Shown: positions 45,477 to 54,283 of the stretch, piece by piece
Position numbering within the stretch: position 1 is the first letter of the stretch
Layout of the letters: the number at the start of each line of letters is the position of its first letter
Assembly (NCBI RefSeq): GCF_021389955.1
Contig: NZ_CP089980.1
Coordinates: forward strand, 3,157,001-3,221,000
DNA length: 64,000 nucleotides
Direction: 5' to 3'
Source: Fulvivirga maritima
Lineage (GTDB): Bacteria; Bacteroidota; Bacteroidia; Cytophagales; Cyclobacteriaceae
Notes under the pieces: generated by a model
The model's input: only the letters and a program-made list of their open reading frames with translations
Database searches by the model: none
What the model was told of the DNA's origin: nothing
Made by a program: the position numbers and the translations under genes

Positions 45477-48324
45477 CCAGCCTGGCTCTGTAATGCATGT
45501 TACTGCCACTTACAGTGTATATGTATATTCCTTGTTGAAGCCCCTCCAGGGTGATCACATTCCTTTCTGAAAGTAATGATTTGCTTAATATATGCTGCCC
45601 TTGGGTGGTAAATAAGTCAAAGGTCACATTGTCTTCTGGGAAGTTCTTAGTGAATACACTTATGTTAGTGTTGTTTTTAGCTGGATTAGGAAATAGGAGC
45701 ACCTCTCTTTCTGTAAGAAAATGAACCTGAACTATTTCGCTCATAATCTCATGTCCTGAATTTAAGATGACCTTGGCCTGATAATGATTGAGCCCTTGCT
45801 GGGGATTAACATCCATGTAGGGAATATTAGTGGAGATGGGAACAATCTCAGCAATATCTACGAAATGATCCTGTTCCTGTCTTTGGAAAATCACTTTATC
45901 TACCTGATAAGTAGTGCCGAGGTTTAAATTCAGATATACATTTTCAGCATCCTGATCTTCATAGGCAAGAAAATTGGCAATGTAGCAGTCTACTCCCTGT
46001 ATACGGTAATCAAATGTAGTGCGTCTAACGCCAGTGAGTGTGTCATTCAGCATAGGAGCCACGCTGAGTTGATAGTCTGTAATCTGGTTTTGATTAAGAA
46101 TTATAGAGGAATCACTGGTGTAAGTGATAGGAGACATGTAATTGCCTTCAGGAGAATAAATAGCATATCTCTTGGCTTCTGGCAAACTTTCCCATACTAT
46201 CATCACTGAGTCAGCGCAGTTAAAGCCAATATTGGAGGTTAGTGGCCGTGAAATAGTAAAATAGTCAGAATAATAATGGCTGCCATTTATAGTCATTCGT
46301 GCTTGGGCCATAGTAAATGTCTGGGGCGGTTGCCAGGTGAAGAGGCCGGTGTTCAGGTCTACTTCATTACTTATTACCTGCCAGCTGTTGCCGTTGTCTA
46401 GAGTTATTTCCAGTGTAGCATTTTCATTCTCAAAAGTGGTTTCCCATCTGAAATAATTATTGGGAGCATTTTGCATCGGCATGTTATCACTTCCTGTAGG
46501 GGCTGTCCAGGTGAATTGATCTTCTTCATCCCACTGATAAATGATGTAAAAATCCTGATTGCCGGAAAAAGCATTGCTATTTATCTGTATATCATAGTTG
46601 CCCGTAGAAGGGTTGGATATGGTAATTTGTTCTATATTATTAAGATGGTCTGCTTTTCTTTGAGGTAGTTGAGCTAATGAGTCGTTGTGAGGGTAGCTGT
46701 TAAGAACCCATGGTAGCCAGCTGCTACCATCATGGCGAAGTGAAAGGTCCAGATCATTAACCAGGGCAGTGTTAGCATTCACAGTAGCTGGTGGATCATT
46801 CCAGATTAGCATAATTTTTAAGTTTTTTACGTTCTCCGGTATTTCCAGACTATAAACTTGTTCTGCTGATGAAGAAATGGAACCTGTAATAAATTGTTGA
46901 TTTTGCAGTGCTTCAATAGCACGTTTTGCATTCGCGCTGCCATAACCAGTGAGAAAGTCTATGCCTTTTGGTCCGGCATCATCAGCGCTGTTAAGCAGAA
47001 TGCCTTTTAAAAGCGTGGCCGGCGGCTGGGTTTGATGCATTTCTTTGTAATACTGTTGCATGGTGGCAAGTATGCCAGAAACCAGAGCAGCGCTAGAGGA
47101 TGAACCACTGGTGCTGTAGGCAGCTATTTCAGGTTTGATGCGTCCATCATAAGCTGGCCCTTTAGATACGTATGGATCATGATGTAGAAGGGTGTCAATA
47201 GAGCCTACAGTAATTGTATTTTTGGCCATTTTAAAATTACCAGTAAGATTCGCATATCCTGAAGTGCCCCGGTAGGTATAAATAGTATCATTAACGGTGC
47301 CGTTATTACCAGCTGAAAATACATGCAGTATATTAGGGTGGTCTTGGCTAAACTGATCATAGGCTTCTGCATGCGAGCCGTAGAAATTTTCTGTTGAGGT
47401 ACCGTATGAATGGTTTTGCAGGTAAATATCATTATTGGCGAAAAAGGAGGTCTCATCAGGGAAAACATTAAGGTAGCTTGAAGAGTAGATAAGACTACCC
47501 CAGGCTACCCCTTTGTTATTAGGGGCTGTGTTGCCGGCGCCTGCAGCTATAGTGGCCATTTCATTAGCGTGCGTACTGCTAGAGGCATCAATGGAGTTCA
47601 TTAATCGACCTTTTATATCAAGATCATTATCATCTATGGCCTGTTCTTTAATGGAAATATTAATATTATCTCCGTTTATTGACGGGTAATTATGATGGAG
47701 ATAGTTGATTTTATTTACGCTGAGATTAAGATCAAACACAGAAGTTTCTTCTGTAGGATATGGTTTTGTTGGTGATATGAAAGTTATTTGATCGTTATCC
47801 AAGAAATATTCTTTGGCTATTGAAAGGTTGAATGATAGGATGAAGGTATTAGTTTGCTTATATGTTGTTATTATTTCAATATTTTTATCATTACTCCATA
47901 TTTTCTTACATAGTTCAAAATCTCTAACCTTTACTGAAAAATATTTAGGAAGTGCTCCCGTAGGTTGGGTGAAATCATATGGATATTTCCATTTATTGTT
48001 GGCAGGTACACATAATGGCAGATTACTGTTCATTTTAATATTATCAGAATAGAATATAGCTGTGCTATTATCTAACTGCCTGATTAATTGAGTACGGTTA
48101 TTTTTTAATAACTCATCTTTTTGTGTCTCTTTATAATGTATAAGGAAATAGCCTTTAGTGGATGAATTTTCGGCCTTTTTATTGAGTGAGGATGTTTTTT
48201 TGGATGCGTATTTATTCACATACATTTCCCATTTTCCAGAGTCAGGTTGCTGACAAAAAGCGGTAATGGGTAGCATGATATAAAGGTAAAAGCATAGCAA
48301 ATTTTTGTATACAATTGGTGGCAT
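45466..48324 (-). CDS. Secreted S8 family peptidase with type IX sorting domain
   Basis: 952 residues. Signal peptide to about 25, prodomain, peptidase domain about 210-480, two beta-rich modules, and a C-terminal T9SS type A sorting domain (about 880-952: LLFPNPAKNN, GLQQGIYIYTV). The His motif STHANEMATIAAG, oxyanion Asn in FSAGNNGT, and Ser in TSGSSSSAALVSG are clear. Where subtilisins have the Asp of DTG, the aligned strand reads ISIKEQAIDD, so either Glu stands in or a nearby Asp serves. Exported to the surface through the T9SS. Confidence 0.85.
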   Translation of the reverse strand: MPPIVYKNLLCFYLYIMLPITAFCQQPDSGKWEMYVNKYASKKTSSLNKKAENSSTKGYFLIHYKETQKDELLKNNRTQLIRQLDNSTAIFYSDNIKMNSNLPLCVPANNKWKYPYDFTQPTGALPKYFSVKVRDFELCKKIWSNDKNIEIITTYKQTNTFILSFNLSIAKEYFLDNDQITFISPTKPYPTEETSVFDLNLSVNKINYLHHNYPSINGDNINISIKEQAIDDNDLDIKGRLMNSIDASSSTHANEMATIAAGAGNTAPNNKGVAWGSLIYSSSYLNVFPDETSFFANNDIYLQNHSYGTSTENFYGSHAEAYDQFSQDHPNILHVFSAGNNGTVNDTIYTYRGTSGYANLTGNFKMAKNTITVGSIDTLLHHDPYVSKGPAYDGRIKPEIAAYSTSGSSSSAALVSGILATMQQYYKEMHQTQPPATLLKGILLNSADDAGPKGIDFLTGYGSANAKRAIEALQNQQFITGSISSSAEQVYSLEIPENVKNLKIMLIWNDPPATVNANTALVNDLDLSLRHDGSSWLPWVLNSYPHNDSLAQLPQRKADHLNNIEQITISNPSTGNYDIQINSNAFSGNQDFYIIYQWDEEDQFTWTAPTGSDNMPMQNAPNNYFRWETTFENENATLEITLDNGNSWQVISNEVDLNTGLFTWQPPQTFTMAQARMTINGSHYYSDYFTISRPLTSNIGFNCADSVMIVWESLPEAKRYAIYSPEGNYMSPITYTSDSSIILNQNQITDYQLSVAPMLNDTLTGVRRTTFDYRIQGVDCYIANFLAYEDQDAENVYLNLNLGTTYQVDKVIFQRQEQDHFVDIAEIVPISTNIPYMDVNPQQGLNHYQAKVILNSGHEIMSEIVQVHFLTEREVLLFPNPAKNNTNISVFTKNFPEDNVTFDLFTTQGQHILSKSLLSERNVITLEGLQQGIYIYTVSGSNMHYRARLVIY

Positions 48325-48510
48325 ACTGAATAAGATATTTAGGGTTTAGGTGTAGGCATAATATTAGGAAATAAAACGGCTTCAAAATTTTAATAAATGT
48401 CAATATAGTACATGAATGATGTTTTTATGATACAGTAATTTTTTTTGAAGATAATCTGTGCCTACCTTGCGGCTGCAGCGATGCTGCGATTCAACCTAAA
48501 CCCAAATTTT

Positions 48511-48569
48511 ATGAGATTTAACAGTCTAAAAACTGGATATTATCGGTATGTCTTTTAAGTAGTGCTTTT
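48511..48569 (+). other. Displaced signal-peptide region of the M57 protease gene (frameshift)
   Basis: ATG 48511 reads MRFNSLKTGYY and stops at 48556. If one more A is present in the run of five at 48528-48532, it reads MRFNSLKNWILSVCLLSSAF and joins in frame to the protease body as a complete lipoprotein signal ending TSC. The body frame itself is open only back to TAA 48519 and has no ATG before 48570. Confidence 0.7.
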
Positions 48570-49325
48570 ATGTTTACTTCTTGCGAGGAAGAGCCCACAG
48601 AAGCCAATCCCCAACTAGATGGCAGTGAAGAAATTTCTGCTGCAGTTATTCAAAGATTTAAGGATTTACATTTCAATACTGATGGTATTGAATTAGTTGA
48701 TGGTAATTACCTGGTAGAAGGTGATATGATCATCACTCCTGAAGCTTTGGAAGAAATGTCTGATCCTATAATAGTAGAAGGACCAAAAGGCGAGCAGTAT
48801 AGAACTTACAATCTGGTATCTACTCCTCGTACTATCAGAGTATTAGGTTATCAACTAAATAGTACAATGAGCCAAGGGCTTGACAGAGCAATTGCTAACT
48901 ATAATGCCCTGAACTTAGGATTTACTATGCAAAGAACAAATAGTACTTCTAGCTGGGACATAGCTGTTCAAAGTTACGGTAGTGGAGCCGGTGGTGTTGC
49001 TGGTTTCCCTTCAGGTGGAGATCCTTACCAGTATGTGAATGTTTACCCAGGAACAGCTAGTTATGGTGTGAGTGTTGTTGAGCACGTTATGACTCATGAA
49101 TTAGGTCATTGCGTAGGTTTACGTCACACAGACTGGTTTAACAGGTCTATCAGCTGTGGATCAGGTGGTAATGAAGGTGGTTCTTCTTACGGAGCTGTTC
49201 ATATCCCAGGAACACCTTCTCAGCCTAACGTAGATTACAACTCTATTATGCTTTCATGTTTCAGTGCTAATGAAAGCGGAAACTTTTCTAACTATGATAG
49301 AATAGCGTTAGAATATCTTTATTAA
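48570..49325 (+). CDS. M57-like zinc metalloprotease, signal peptide out of frame
   Basis: 251 residues from the first in-frame ATG. The zinc site is HELGHCVGLRHTDW (His176, Glu177, His180, His186), and a Met-turn-like SIMLSC follows. The start MFTSCEEE is really the end of a lipoprotein signal with the lipid Cys at position 5; the rest of the signal lies upstream in another frame, split by a one-base loss in an A run. The protein as read would stay in the cytosol. In the intact form it would be a secreted lipoprotein protease. Confidence 0.8.
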   Translation: MFTSCEEEPTEANPQLDGSEEISAAVIQRFKDLHFNTDGIELVDGNYLVEGDMIITPEALEEMSDPIIVEGPKGEQYRTYNLVSTPRTIRVLGYQLNSTMSQGLDRAIANYNALNLGFTMQRTNSTSSWDIAVQSYGSGAGGVAGFPSGGDPYQYVNVYPGTASYGVSVVEHVMTHELGHCVGLRHTDWFNRSISCGSGGNEGGSSYGAVHIPGTPSQPNVDYNSIMLSCFSANESGNFSNYDRIALEYLY

Positions 49326-49376
49326 TCGATTAATACCCATTATTATTAAATAAAAACCGTTGAATGGCATCATTGT

Positions 49377-49404
49377 AAAGCCGGGCTAACCTCCCGGCTT
49401 TTTT
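49377..49404. terminator. Terminator after the M57 protease
   Basis: AAAGCCGGG (49377-49385) pairs with CCCGGCTTT (49393-49401), seven-base loop, followed by a T run. Classic rho-independent form. Confidence 0.9.
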
Positions 49405-49523
49405 CTTTTTAAAACTAGGTGGAATATATTTTCAAGGAATCAATAAAAATAAACCATTTGATTTTCCACCTGTTTCTACTTTAAATAGCGATTTTGAGAC
49501 AAATAAAAAAATTTATCAAAAAT

Positions 49524-49588
49524 AATGTTTAAACATTGAAACTCTTTAGAGGGGCTGTCGTTAGTTATTAATGTTCAAACAATGAAAT
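49524..49588. promoter_or_regulatory. Paired operator-like sites upstream of the YceI gene
   Basis: AATGTTTAAACATTGAAAC at 49524-49542 and AATGTTCAAACAATGAAAT at 49570-49588 match at 16 of 19 positions, spaced 46 bases start to start. The first begins with the perfect 14-bp palindrome AATGTTTAAACATT. Their form and place, 29 to 93 bases before the start codon, suggest binding of a dimeric repressor such as a MarR or TetR protein. The rest of the 49405-49523 gap is AT-rich with no ORF. Confidence 0.4.
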
Positions 49589-49616
49589 TAAAAACAATTA
49601 TAAAACACCTGTAAAA

Positions 49617-50141
49617 ATGGAAGCTCAAGTAAAAACAAAATGGGTATTAGACCCTACTCACTCAGAAGTTAGTTTTAAAGTAAAACACATGATGATTTCT
49701 ACCGTAACTGGTTATTTCGAGAAATTTGAAGGAGCAGTAGAGGCAGAAGATGATCAGTTCACTAATGCTGATGTTGAGTTTGCTATAGATGTAGATTCAA
49801 TCAATACTAATAACCAAGATAGAGATGGGCACTTAAAATCAGATGACTTTTTCAATGCATCTGAATTCCCTAAAATTACTTTCAAATCAAAATCTTTTGA
49901 TGGATCTAAACTAGTAGGAGACCTTACTATTAGAGACGTAACTAAAGAGATAGTGTTAGATGTAGATTTTAATGGTGTAGCAGTAGACCCTTACGGACAA
50001 ACTAAAGCGGGTTTTGAAGTAACAGGAGCTATTAATAGAAAAGACTATAAATTATCATGGAGCGCGGTTACAGAAGCGGGTAATGTGGTAGTTTCTGATA
50101 ATGTGAAGCTTGTAATGAGCGCTCAGTTTATCAAACAATAA
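49617..50141 (+). CDS. YceI family protein (cytosolic form)
   Basis: 174 residues forming one YceI-type lipocalin-like barrel that binds polyisoprenoid or other lipids in homologues. Blocks WVLDPTHSEVSFKVKHMM, GHLKSDDFFNASEFPKITFKSK and LVGDLTIRDVTKEIVLDV are characteristic. It has no signal peptide, in contrast to the nearby lipoprotein version, so it should be cytosolic. Two operator-like repeats precede it and a terminator follows. Confidence 0.9.
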   Translation: MEAQVKTKWVLDPTHSEVSFKVKHMMISTVTGYFEKFEGAVEAEDDQFTNADVEFAIDVDSINTNNQDRDGHLKSDDFFNASEFPKITFKSKSFDGSKLVGDLTIRDVTKEIVLDVDFNGVAVDPYGQTKAGFEVTGAINRKDYKLSWSAVTEAGNVVVSDNVKLVMSAQFIKQ

Positions 50142-50215
50142 ACTTCATATGTTGGATGGTTGCCATGGCAGTGTGGTTGTTTTGTGAAGTTGATCTGCTA
50201 TGGTGCTAAATAAAG

Positions 50216-50243
50216 AAAGCCCGGGATTCGACCTCCGGGCTTT
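50216..50243. terminator. Terminator between the two YceI genes
   Basis: AAAGCCCGG (50216-50224) pairs with CCGGGCTTT (50235-50243), followed by TCTATTTT. It lies between convergent genes and may serve both. Confidence 0.85.
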
Positions 50244-50266
50244 TCTATTTTATATATGATTGTTTC

Positions 50267-50914
50267 TTAATTCTTTTTGAAAGAAACTTCAGCTTCTAAG
50301 CCTACTTCACTCCAGGTTTTGCTTACTCCGTCAGGTCCAGTGTGTAGTGCTTCACATGCTTTGTTGATAGAAGCTACAGCGTCAAGAGCATCCCAATCTT
50401 CCAGATTCATAACCCCTTTGAAAGTATAGTAAGTTTCTGAAGTTACTTCATAAGTTAAAGGAATGTTAGCTGTTTGGCCATTTAAAGTAATGTCTACAGA
50501 AGCACTTTCTTTATCTTCTCCTAATTTAAAAGTACCGGTGATGTTTTCTGTGTCAGTCATTACTCCAAAAAAGAAAGATACTATTTTAGGATCTCTGGTG
50601 CCGGTAGCATCATTAGTATTAAGACTTTTTACAGGTATACTAAACTCTGTGCCATCAAGCGCTTCTAAAGGAGTAGCTCCGCTATTGGTTTTAGTGAAGT
50701 TTATGGTTTTGAATGTTCCTCCTACAGGTACTTTGTCTGTAGTTTTGTATGCTGTAAATTTCACTTCGGCAGATGTTTCTACTATTGAGAATCCGCCCTC
50801 AGCACTGGTAGCTTCTGTTTCTTCAGAAGCGCTGCTTTCTTCTCCCTTTTTGGGTTGATTACAACTAGTAGCTATTAAAAATATGCCCATGCATATTATT
50901 GCTAATTTTTTCAT
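50267..50914 (-). CDS. YceI-domain lipoprotein
   Basis: About 215 residues. The start at ATG 50914 gives MKKLAIICMGIFLIATSC, a lipoprotein signal with a lipid-bearing Cys; the frame reaches 50920. An acidic Ser/Glu-rich linker (about 20-42) leads to a YceI-like barrel with EVKFTAYKTTDKVPVGGTF and ADIPLTYEV-type strands. A periplasmic or outer-membrane partner to the cytosolic YceI protein, convergent with it. The upstream 200 bases hold a 12-bp palindrome ATTGATATCAAT at 50956-50967 and a hairpin at 50966-50983. Confidence 0.85.
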   Translation of the reverse strand: MKKLAIICMGIFLIATSCNQPKKGEESSASEETEATSAEGGFSIVETSAEVKFTAYKTTDKVPVGGTFKTINFTKTNSGATPLEALDGTEFSIPVKSLNTNDATGTRDPKIVSFFFGVMTDTENITGTFKLGEDKESASVDITLNGQTANIPLTYEVTSETYYTFKGVMNLEDWDALDAVASINKACEALHTGPDGVSKTWSEVGLEAEVSFKKN

Positions 50915-51127
50915 AGTCAATAATTTTTGGTTTTGTTTTATGATGTTGATTTTGAATTGATATCAATCCTTTATAAAAAGGATACGTCTTATGATTTCAA
51001 TAAGATACAAAACTATTTGTTTACTGTGAACATGCTCTATGTTTTAACATAATTTAATAGTGTCTTTTATGTTAAAAGCATTATAAATTGATGAGAGGGT
51101 TTTTTCATTCGTATTTTCCATTTAAAA

Positions 51128-52168
51128 ATGGGTAACTTCGATGCCTTAAAAGAAAGCATAGCATATCTAATGAGTATATATAAAGAGATTGAAGAAAAAA
51201 TAAAGTCGGCTTCTAATATTGTAATCACTGCACATAAGTCACCAGATGGAGATTCTATTGGCGCATCATTAGGCCTACTTAATTTTATTGAGAAGCTGGG
51301 GAAAAATGCCACGGTATGTCACCCTGATCCTGCTCCTGAGTTTTTATATTGGCTGGATACTTCTGCCATACTTTTTATGACAGATGCGCCTGAAAAAATA
51401 ACTGATCTATTTAAAAAGGCCGATTTAATCTTTAGCCTTGATTATAATGCTACAGACCGGGTGGGCGAGGAGATGCAAGTTTTGCTGGAGCAGTCTGAAG
51501 CAGAGAAGATTATGATAGATCATCACCTTGATCCCGATAACTTTGCAGATATAATGGTGTCTGAAACTAAGGCATCTTCCACTGCTGAGTTGATAGCTGA
51601 ACTTATTCTGCAATCAGGCCATGAATTGCTGTTAGATGAGCAGATAGGCATCCCTCTTTATTTAGGTATTATGACCGATACCGGAGGTTTCAGGTTTTCT
51701 TCCGTTACGCCGCGGACCCATGAGATTTTGGCCAAATTATTAAATGCTGGTGTAAAACATAATCTTATTCATGAGCTGCTTAATGATAATAACACCCTGA
51801 GCCGTATGCGACTGCAAGGCTATGCTATGAGCGAAAAGCTTTTGATTATGGATGATTTCAAAGTGGGAATAATCGGGTTAGCGAAAGAAGAGTTAAATAG
51901 GTTCGGCTATCAAAAAGGAGATACAGATGGCTTGGCCAATCAGGTACTTTCTATAAGAGGTATGAGAGTGGCTATAGTTTTTACCGAACGTGATGGTATG
52001 ATGAAAATTTCATTTAGGTCAAAAGGCGAAGATCATGTAAATGTACTGGCAGCGGAGCATTTTGATGGTGGAGGACATGCCAATGCGGCTGGCGGCAGAA
52101 GTGACTTGCCTGTGGAGGACACGATACAGAAATTAATGAAGCTGGTGCCTCAATATTTTGCTCAATAA
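51128..52168 (+). CDS. DHH-family phosphoesterase, NrnA-like
   Basis: 346 residues with a DHH domain (HKSPDGDSIGASLG, SLDYNA, IDHHLDPDNF, GIMTDTGGF) and a DHHA1 domain with GGGHANAAGG near residue 315. Enzymes of this type degrade nano-RNAs and hydrolyse pAp to AMP. The start at 51128 may be 15 codons early; MSIYKEIEEK downstream is an alternative. Confidence 0.9.
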   Translation: MGNFDALKESIAYLMSIYKEIEEKIKSASNIVITAHKSPDGDSIGASLGLLNFIEKLGKNATVCHPDPAPEFLYWLDTSAILFMTDAPEKITDLFKKADLIFSLDYNATDRVGEEMQVLLEQSEAEKIMIDHHLDPDNFADIMVSETKASSTAELIAELILQSGHELLLDEQIGIPLYLGIMTDTGGFRFSSVTPRTHEILAKLLNAGVKHNLIHELLNDNNTLSRMRLQGYAMSEKLLIMDDFKVGIIGLAKEELNRFGYQKGDTDGLANQVLSIRGMRVAIVFTERDGMMKISFRSKGEDHVNVLAAEHFDGGGHANAAGGRSDLPVEDTIQKLMKLVPQYFAQ

Positions 52169-52242
52169 GATAGCTCTGCTTTAGGTAAAGCACGTTAATT
52201 TGCCATCCCATATATCAATATATAAGTCTGTAGTTTTTAATT

Positions 52243-52818
52243 ATGAAATCAATTTTAACATTAATTTTTTTATTCACCTTAATTAATGTAGGATACACCC
52301 AGCAGGAGTCTGAAGAGTATTTAAATTTAAAAAACAAGTATTATTACAGAGAAGGGTATATTGTTGACAATGATTCAGTAAAGATTAAAGGGTTGATAAA
52401 GATAAAACACGAATATAAATTATCTGAGATTGTTCTTTTTGTTTCATTAGATGGAGAGGTGATAAAATATCGACCAGATGATATTAAGGGATTCTCCTAC
52501 TCTATATATAAGTTTTTTTCTGATGGCACTAATTTTTATCATTGTCAATATACGGGCAGGAAGATGAGTCTGTATTCTTTGACAAAGCGTGAGTATTCAC
52601 AGGTAGGCAACACGGGGATGTATGCTAGTTCAATAGAAAGTTTTTACGTAAAAAGGTCAGGGGACAGTGAATATACATTAGTGAAGAAAGGTCGTTTTAA
52701 GCGAGATTTTTCAGCTTATCTTTCAGATTGTGATAAGGTGGCTCAAAAGATCCTGAACAAGGAGTATAAATATAAAGACATCAAGAGAATAGTGAGAGAA
52801 TACAATTTTTGTGAATAA
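52243..52818 (+). CDS. Exported protein of unknown function
   Basis: 191 residues with a signal peptide ending near NVGYTQ. The body is beta-rich with YIVDNDSVKIKGLIKIKHEY and a Cys-containing helical end. I cannot name the family; similar small secreted proteins that open with a response to a -KG.I- strand are common in Cytophagales. It is followed by the region interrupted by the IS256-type element and could have been co-transcribed with the small ORF there. Confidence 0.65.
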   Translation: MKSILTLIFLFTLINVGYTQQESEEYLNLKNKYYYREGYIVDNDSVKIKGLIKIKHEYKLSEIVLFVSLDGEVIKYRPDDIKGFSYSIYKFFSDGTNFYHCQYTGRKMSLYSLTKREYSQVGNTGMYASSIESFYVKRSGDSEYTLVKKGRFKRDFSAYLSDCDKVAQKILNKEYKYKDIKRIVREYNFCE

Positions 52819-52859
52819 TAGTAAACCTTATTTTGAAGTAGTTCTTCAACCCCTTAATA

Positions 52860-52909
52860 ATGAGCAGATTTGTAAAAATACTAATTTTACTTTTATGGTT
52901 AGGCTTTGC
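52860..52909 (+). pseudogene. 5' part of a 35-aa membrane-protein ORF split by the IS256 element
   Basis: ATG 52860 opens MSRFVKILILLLWLGF. With the insertion and one 8-bp duplicate removed, it runs on in frame at 54284 as LLGFYIGFNYVIQ to TGA 54341, giving 35 residues with one membrane helix. The restored stop lies 29 bases before the DUF2459 start, so both probably formed a unit. Confidence 0.55.
52902..52909. repeat. Left target-site duplication of the IS256-type element
   Basis: GGCTTTGC, identical to the bases at 54276-54283 on the other side. Eight bases fits the 8-9 bp duplications of IS256 elements. Confidence 0.85.
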
Positions 52910-52974
52910 GAGACTGTCAATTCATCTCTGTCTAAACTTTGGATATAAAGAAATAATGTTTAGACTAAAGAGCA

Positions 52975-54213
52975 ATGAACAAACAAGAGAAAGAAGAATT
53001 AAAGGAAAAAGCACTTAAACAATTTTTAAAAGGAGAATCTCTATTTGGTAAGGATGGGGCTTTCAGCCCCATGTTGAAGGAGTTCTTAGAAGAAGCTCTG
53101 GAAGCAGAAATGGAGGATCACCTATCCAGTGAAGAAAAAGGACGCTCTCATGGCAATAAGCGCAATGGCAAAGGCCAGAAAACAGTTAAGAGTAGTTTAG
53201 GAGACGTTGAGATAAATACTCCTCAAGATCGTCATAGCAGCTTTGAGCCAAGAATAGTAGAGAAACGCCAGCGTATACTGGCAGACAATCTTGAGAAGCA
53301 AATAATAGCCATGTATGGGCTAGGTAATAGTTTGAGAGATATTCAAGAGCACATCAAGGAGATGTATGACACAAATATATCAACAGAGGTGTTAAGTGAT
53401 ATCACAGACCGAGTGATCCCTAAAGTAAAGGAGTGGCAAAATAGGCCATTAGAATCGGTCTATTGTATTGTTTGGCTAGATGCCATGCATTTCAAGGTGC
53501 GAGATGAAGGTAAGGTGAAGCATAAAGCCCTTTATAATATTTTAGGGATCAATAAGCAGGGCAACAAGGAGATATTGGGCATGTACCTATCAGAAAGCGA
53601 AGGAGCTAATTTTTGGCTTCAGATACTTACTGAGCTACAAAATAGAGGCTTGAAAGATATTTTGATAGCCTGCACTGATAACTTGAAAGGTTTTAGTGAA
53701 GCGATACACTCCATCTACCCACAAACAGATGTTCAACTTTGTGTAGTTCATCAGATTCGAAATAGCTTGAAATATGTAGCCAGTAAAGAACAGAAAGTGT
53801 TTATACAAGATCTTAAATTAGTTTATCAAGCAGACACAAAAGATCAGGCAGAGACTGCTTTATTAGAACTGGAAGAAAAATGGGGAAAGAAATATCCTGT
53901 GGTGATACGATCTTGGAATGATAACTGGGAACTACTTAGCACTTATTTCGATTACAGTAAACCCATAAGAAAGTTAATATACACTACAAATCCAGTGGAG
54001 GGCTTTCATAGACAAGTAAGAAAAGTTACCAAGAGTAAGGGAGCATTTACCAGTGATATGGCCTTGATGAAATTAGTTTACTTAGTTTGCAGACGTATTG
54101 AGAAAAAATGGACTTCACCTTTGCGGAATTGGGGTTTGACGGTGCAGCAATTAGCCATTAGATTTGAGGGAAGATTGGAACTGGAACTAAAAACCAGTCA
54201 AACCAAAAAATAA
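52975..54213 (+). CDS. IS256 family transposase
   Basis: 412-residue mutator-type DDE transposase. Catalytic residues appear as Asp169 in VWLDAMHFK, Asp235 in IACTDNLKGF and Glu342 in TTNPVEGFHRQVRK; CVVHQIRNSLKYV between them is the family's HQ-RNS block. The N-terminal half carries the DNA-binding helices (LKEFLEEALEAEMEDHLS). The length is normal for the family and no lesion is seen. Confidence 0.95.
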   Translation: MNKQEKEELKEKALKQFLKGESLFGKDGAFSPMLKEFLEEALEAEMEDHLSSEEKGRSHGNKRNGKGQKTVKSSLGDVEINTPQDRHSSFEPRIVEKRQRILADNLEKQIIAMYGLGNSLRDIQEHIKEMYDTNISTEVLSDITDRVIPKVKEWQNRPLESVYCIVWLDAMHFKVRDEGKVKHKALYNILGINKQGNKEILGMYLSESEGANFWLQILTELQNRGLKDILIACTDNLKGFSEAIHSIYPQTDVQLCVVHQIRNSLKYVASKEQKVFIQDLKLVYQADTKDQAETALLELEEKWGKKYPVVIRSWNDNWELLSTYFDYSKPIRKLIYTTNPVEGFHRQVRKVTKSKGAFTSDMALMKLVYLVCRRIEKKWTSPLRNWGLTVQQLAIRFEGRLELELKTSQTKK

Positions 54214-54217
54214 AAAA

Positions 54218-54249
54218 TTCCCTCCCAGGGGCTAGCCCCTGGGAGGGAA
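54218..54249. repeat. Perfect 32-base palindrome near the right end of the IS256 element
   Basis: Each half is TTCCCTCCCAGGGGCT, the two arms meeting with no spacer. It sits 5 bases after the transposase stop and 2 bases before the inner edge of the right terminal repeat. It probably acts as a terminator that shields the transposase gene. Confidence 0.8.
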
Positions 54250-54275
54250 GCAGACAGAGATGAGCTAACACTCCC

Positions 54276-54283
54276 GGCTTTGC
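54276..54283. repeat. Right target-site duplication of the IS256-type element
   Basis: GGCTTTGC, copy of 52902-52909. Confidence 0.85.

Larger units (their letters stand above)
52910..54275 (+). mobile_element. IS256-family insertion sequence, complete, 1366 bp
   Basis: Defined by 8-bp direct repeats outside and by terminal inverted repeats inside: GAGACTGTCAATTCATCTCTG at the left and the complement of GGGAGTGTTAGCTCATCTCTG at the right match at 19 of 24 positions over the 24-base ends. One transposase gene fills it. Intact ends, a full-length transposase and a perfect duplication suggest a recent and perhaps still mobile copy. Confidence 0.88.

Noticed and set aside
48526-48534. Programmed -1 frameshift at the A run of the M57 gene
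   Set aside because: The zero-frame codons CTA AAA ACT do not form a standard X XXY YYZ slippery site, and no downstream stimulatory structure is evident. A plain indel is simpler.
54218-54249. CRISPR or attachment site reading of the perfect palindrome
   Set aside because: It is a single copy inside an insertion sequence next to the transposase stop, so a terminator-like role fits better.
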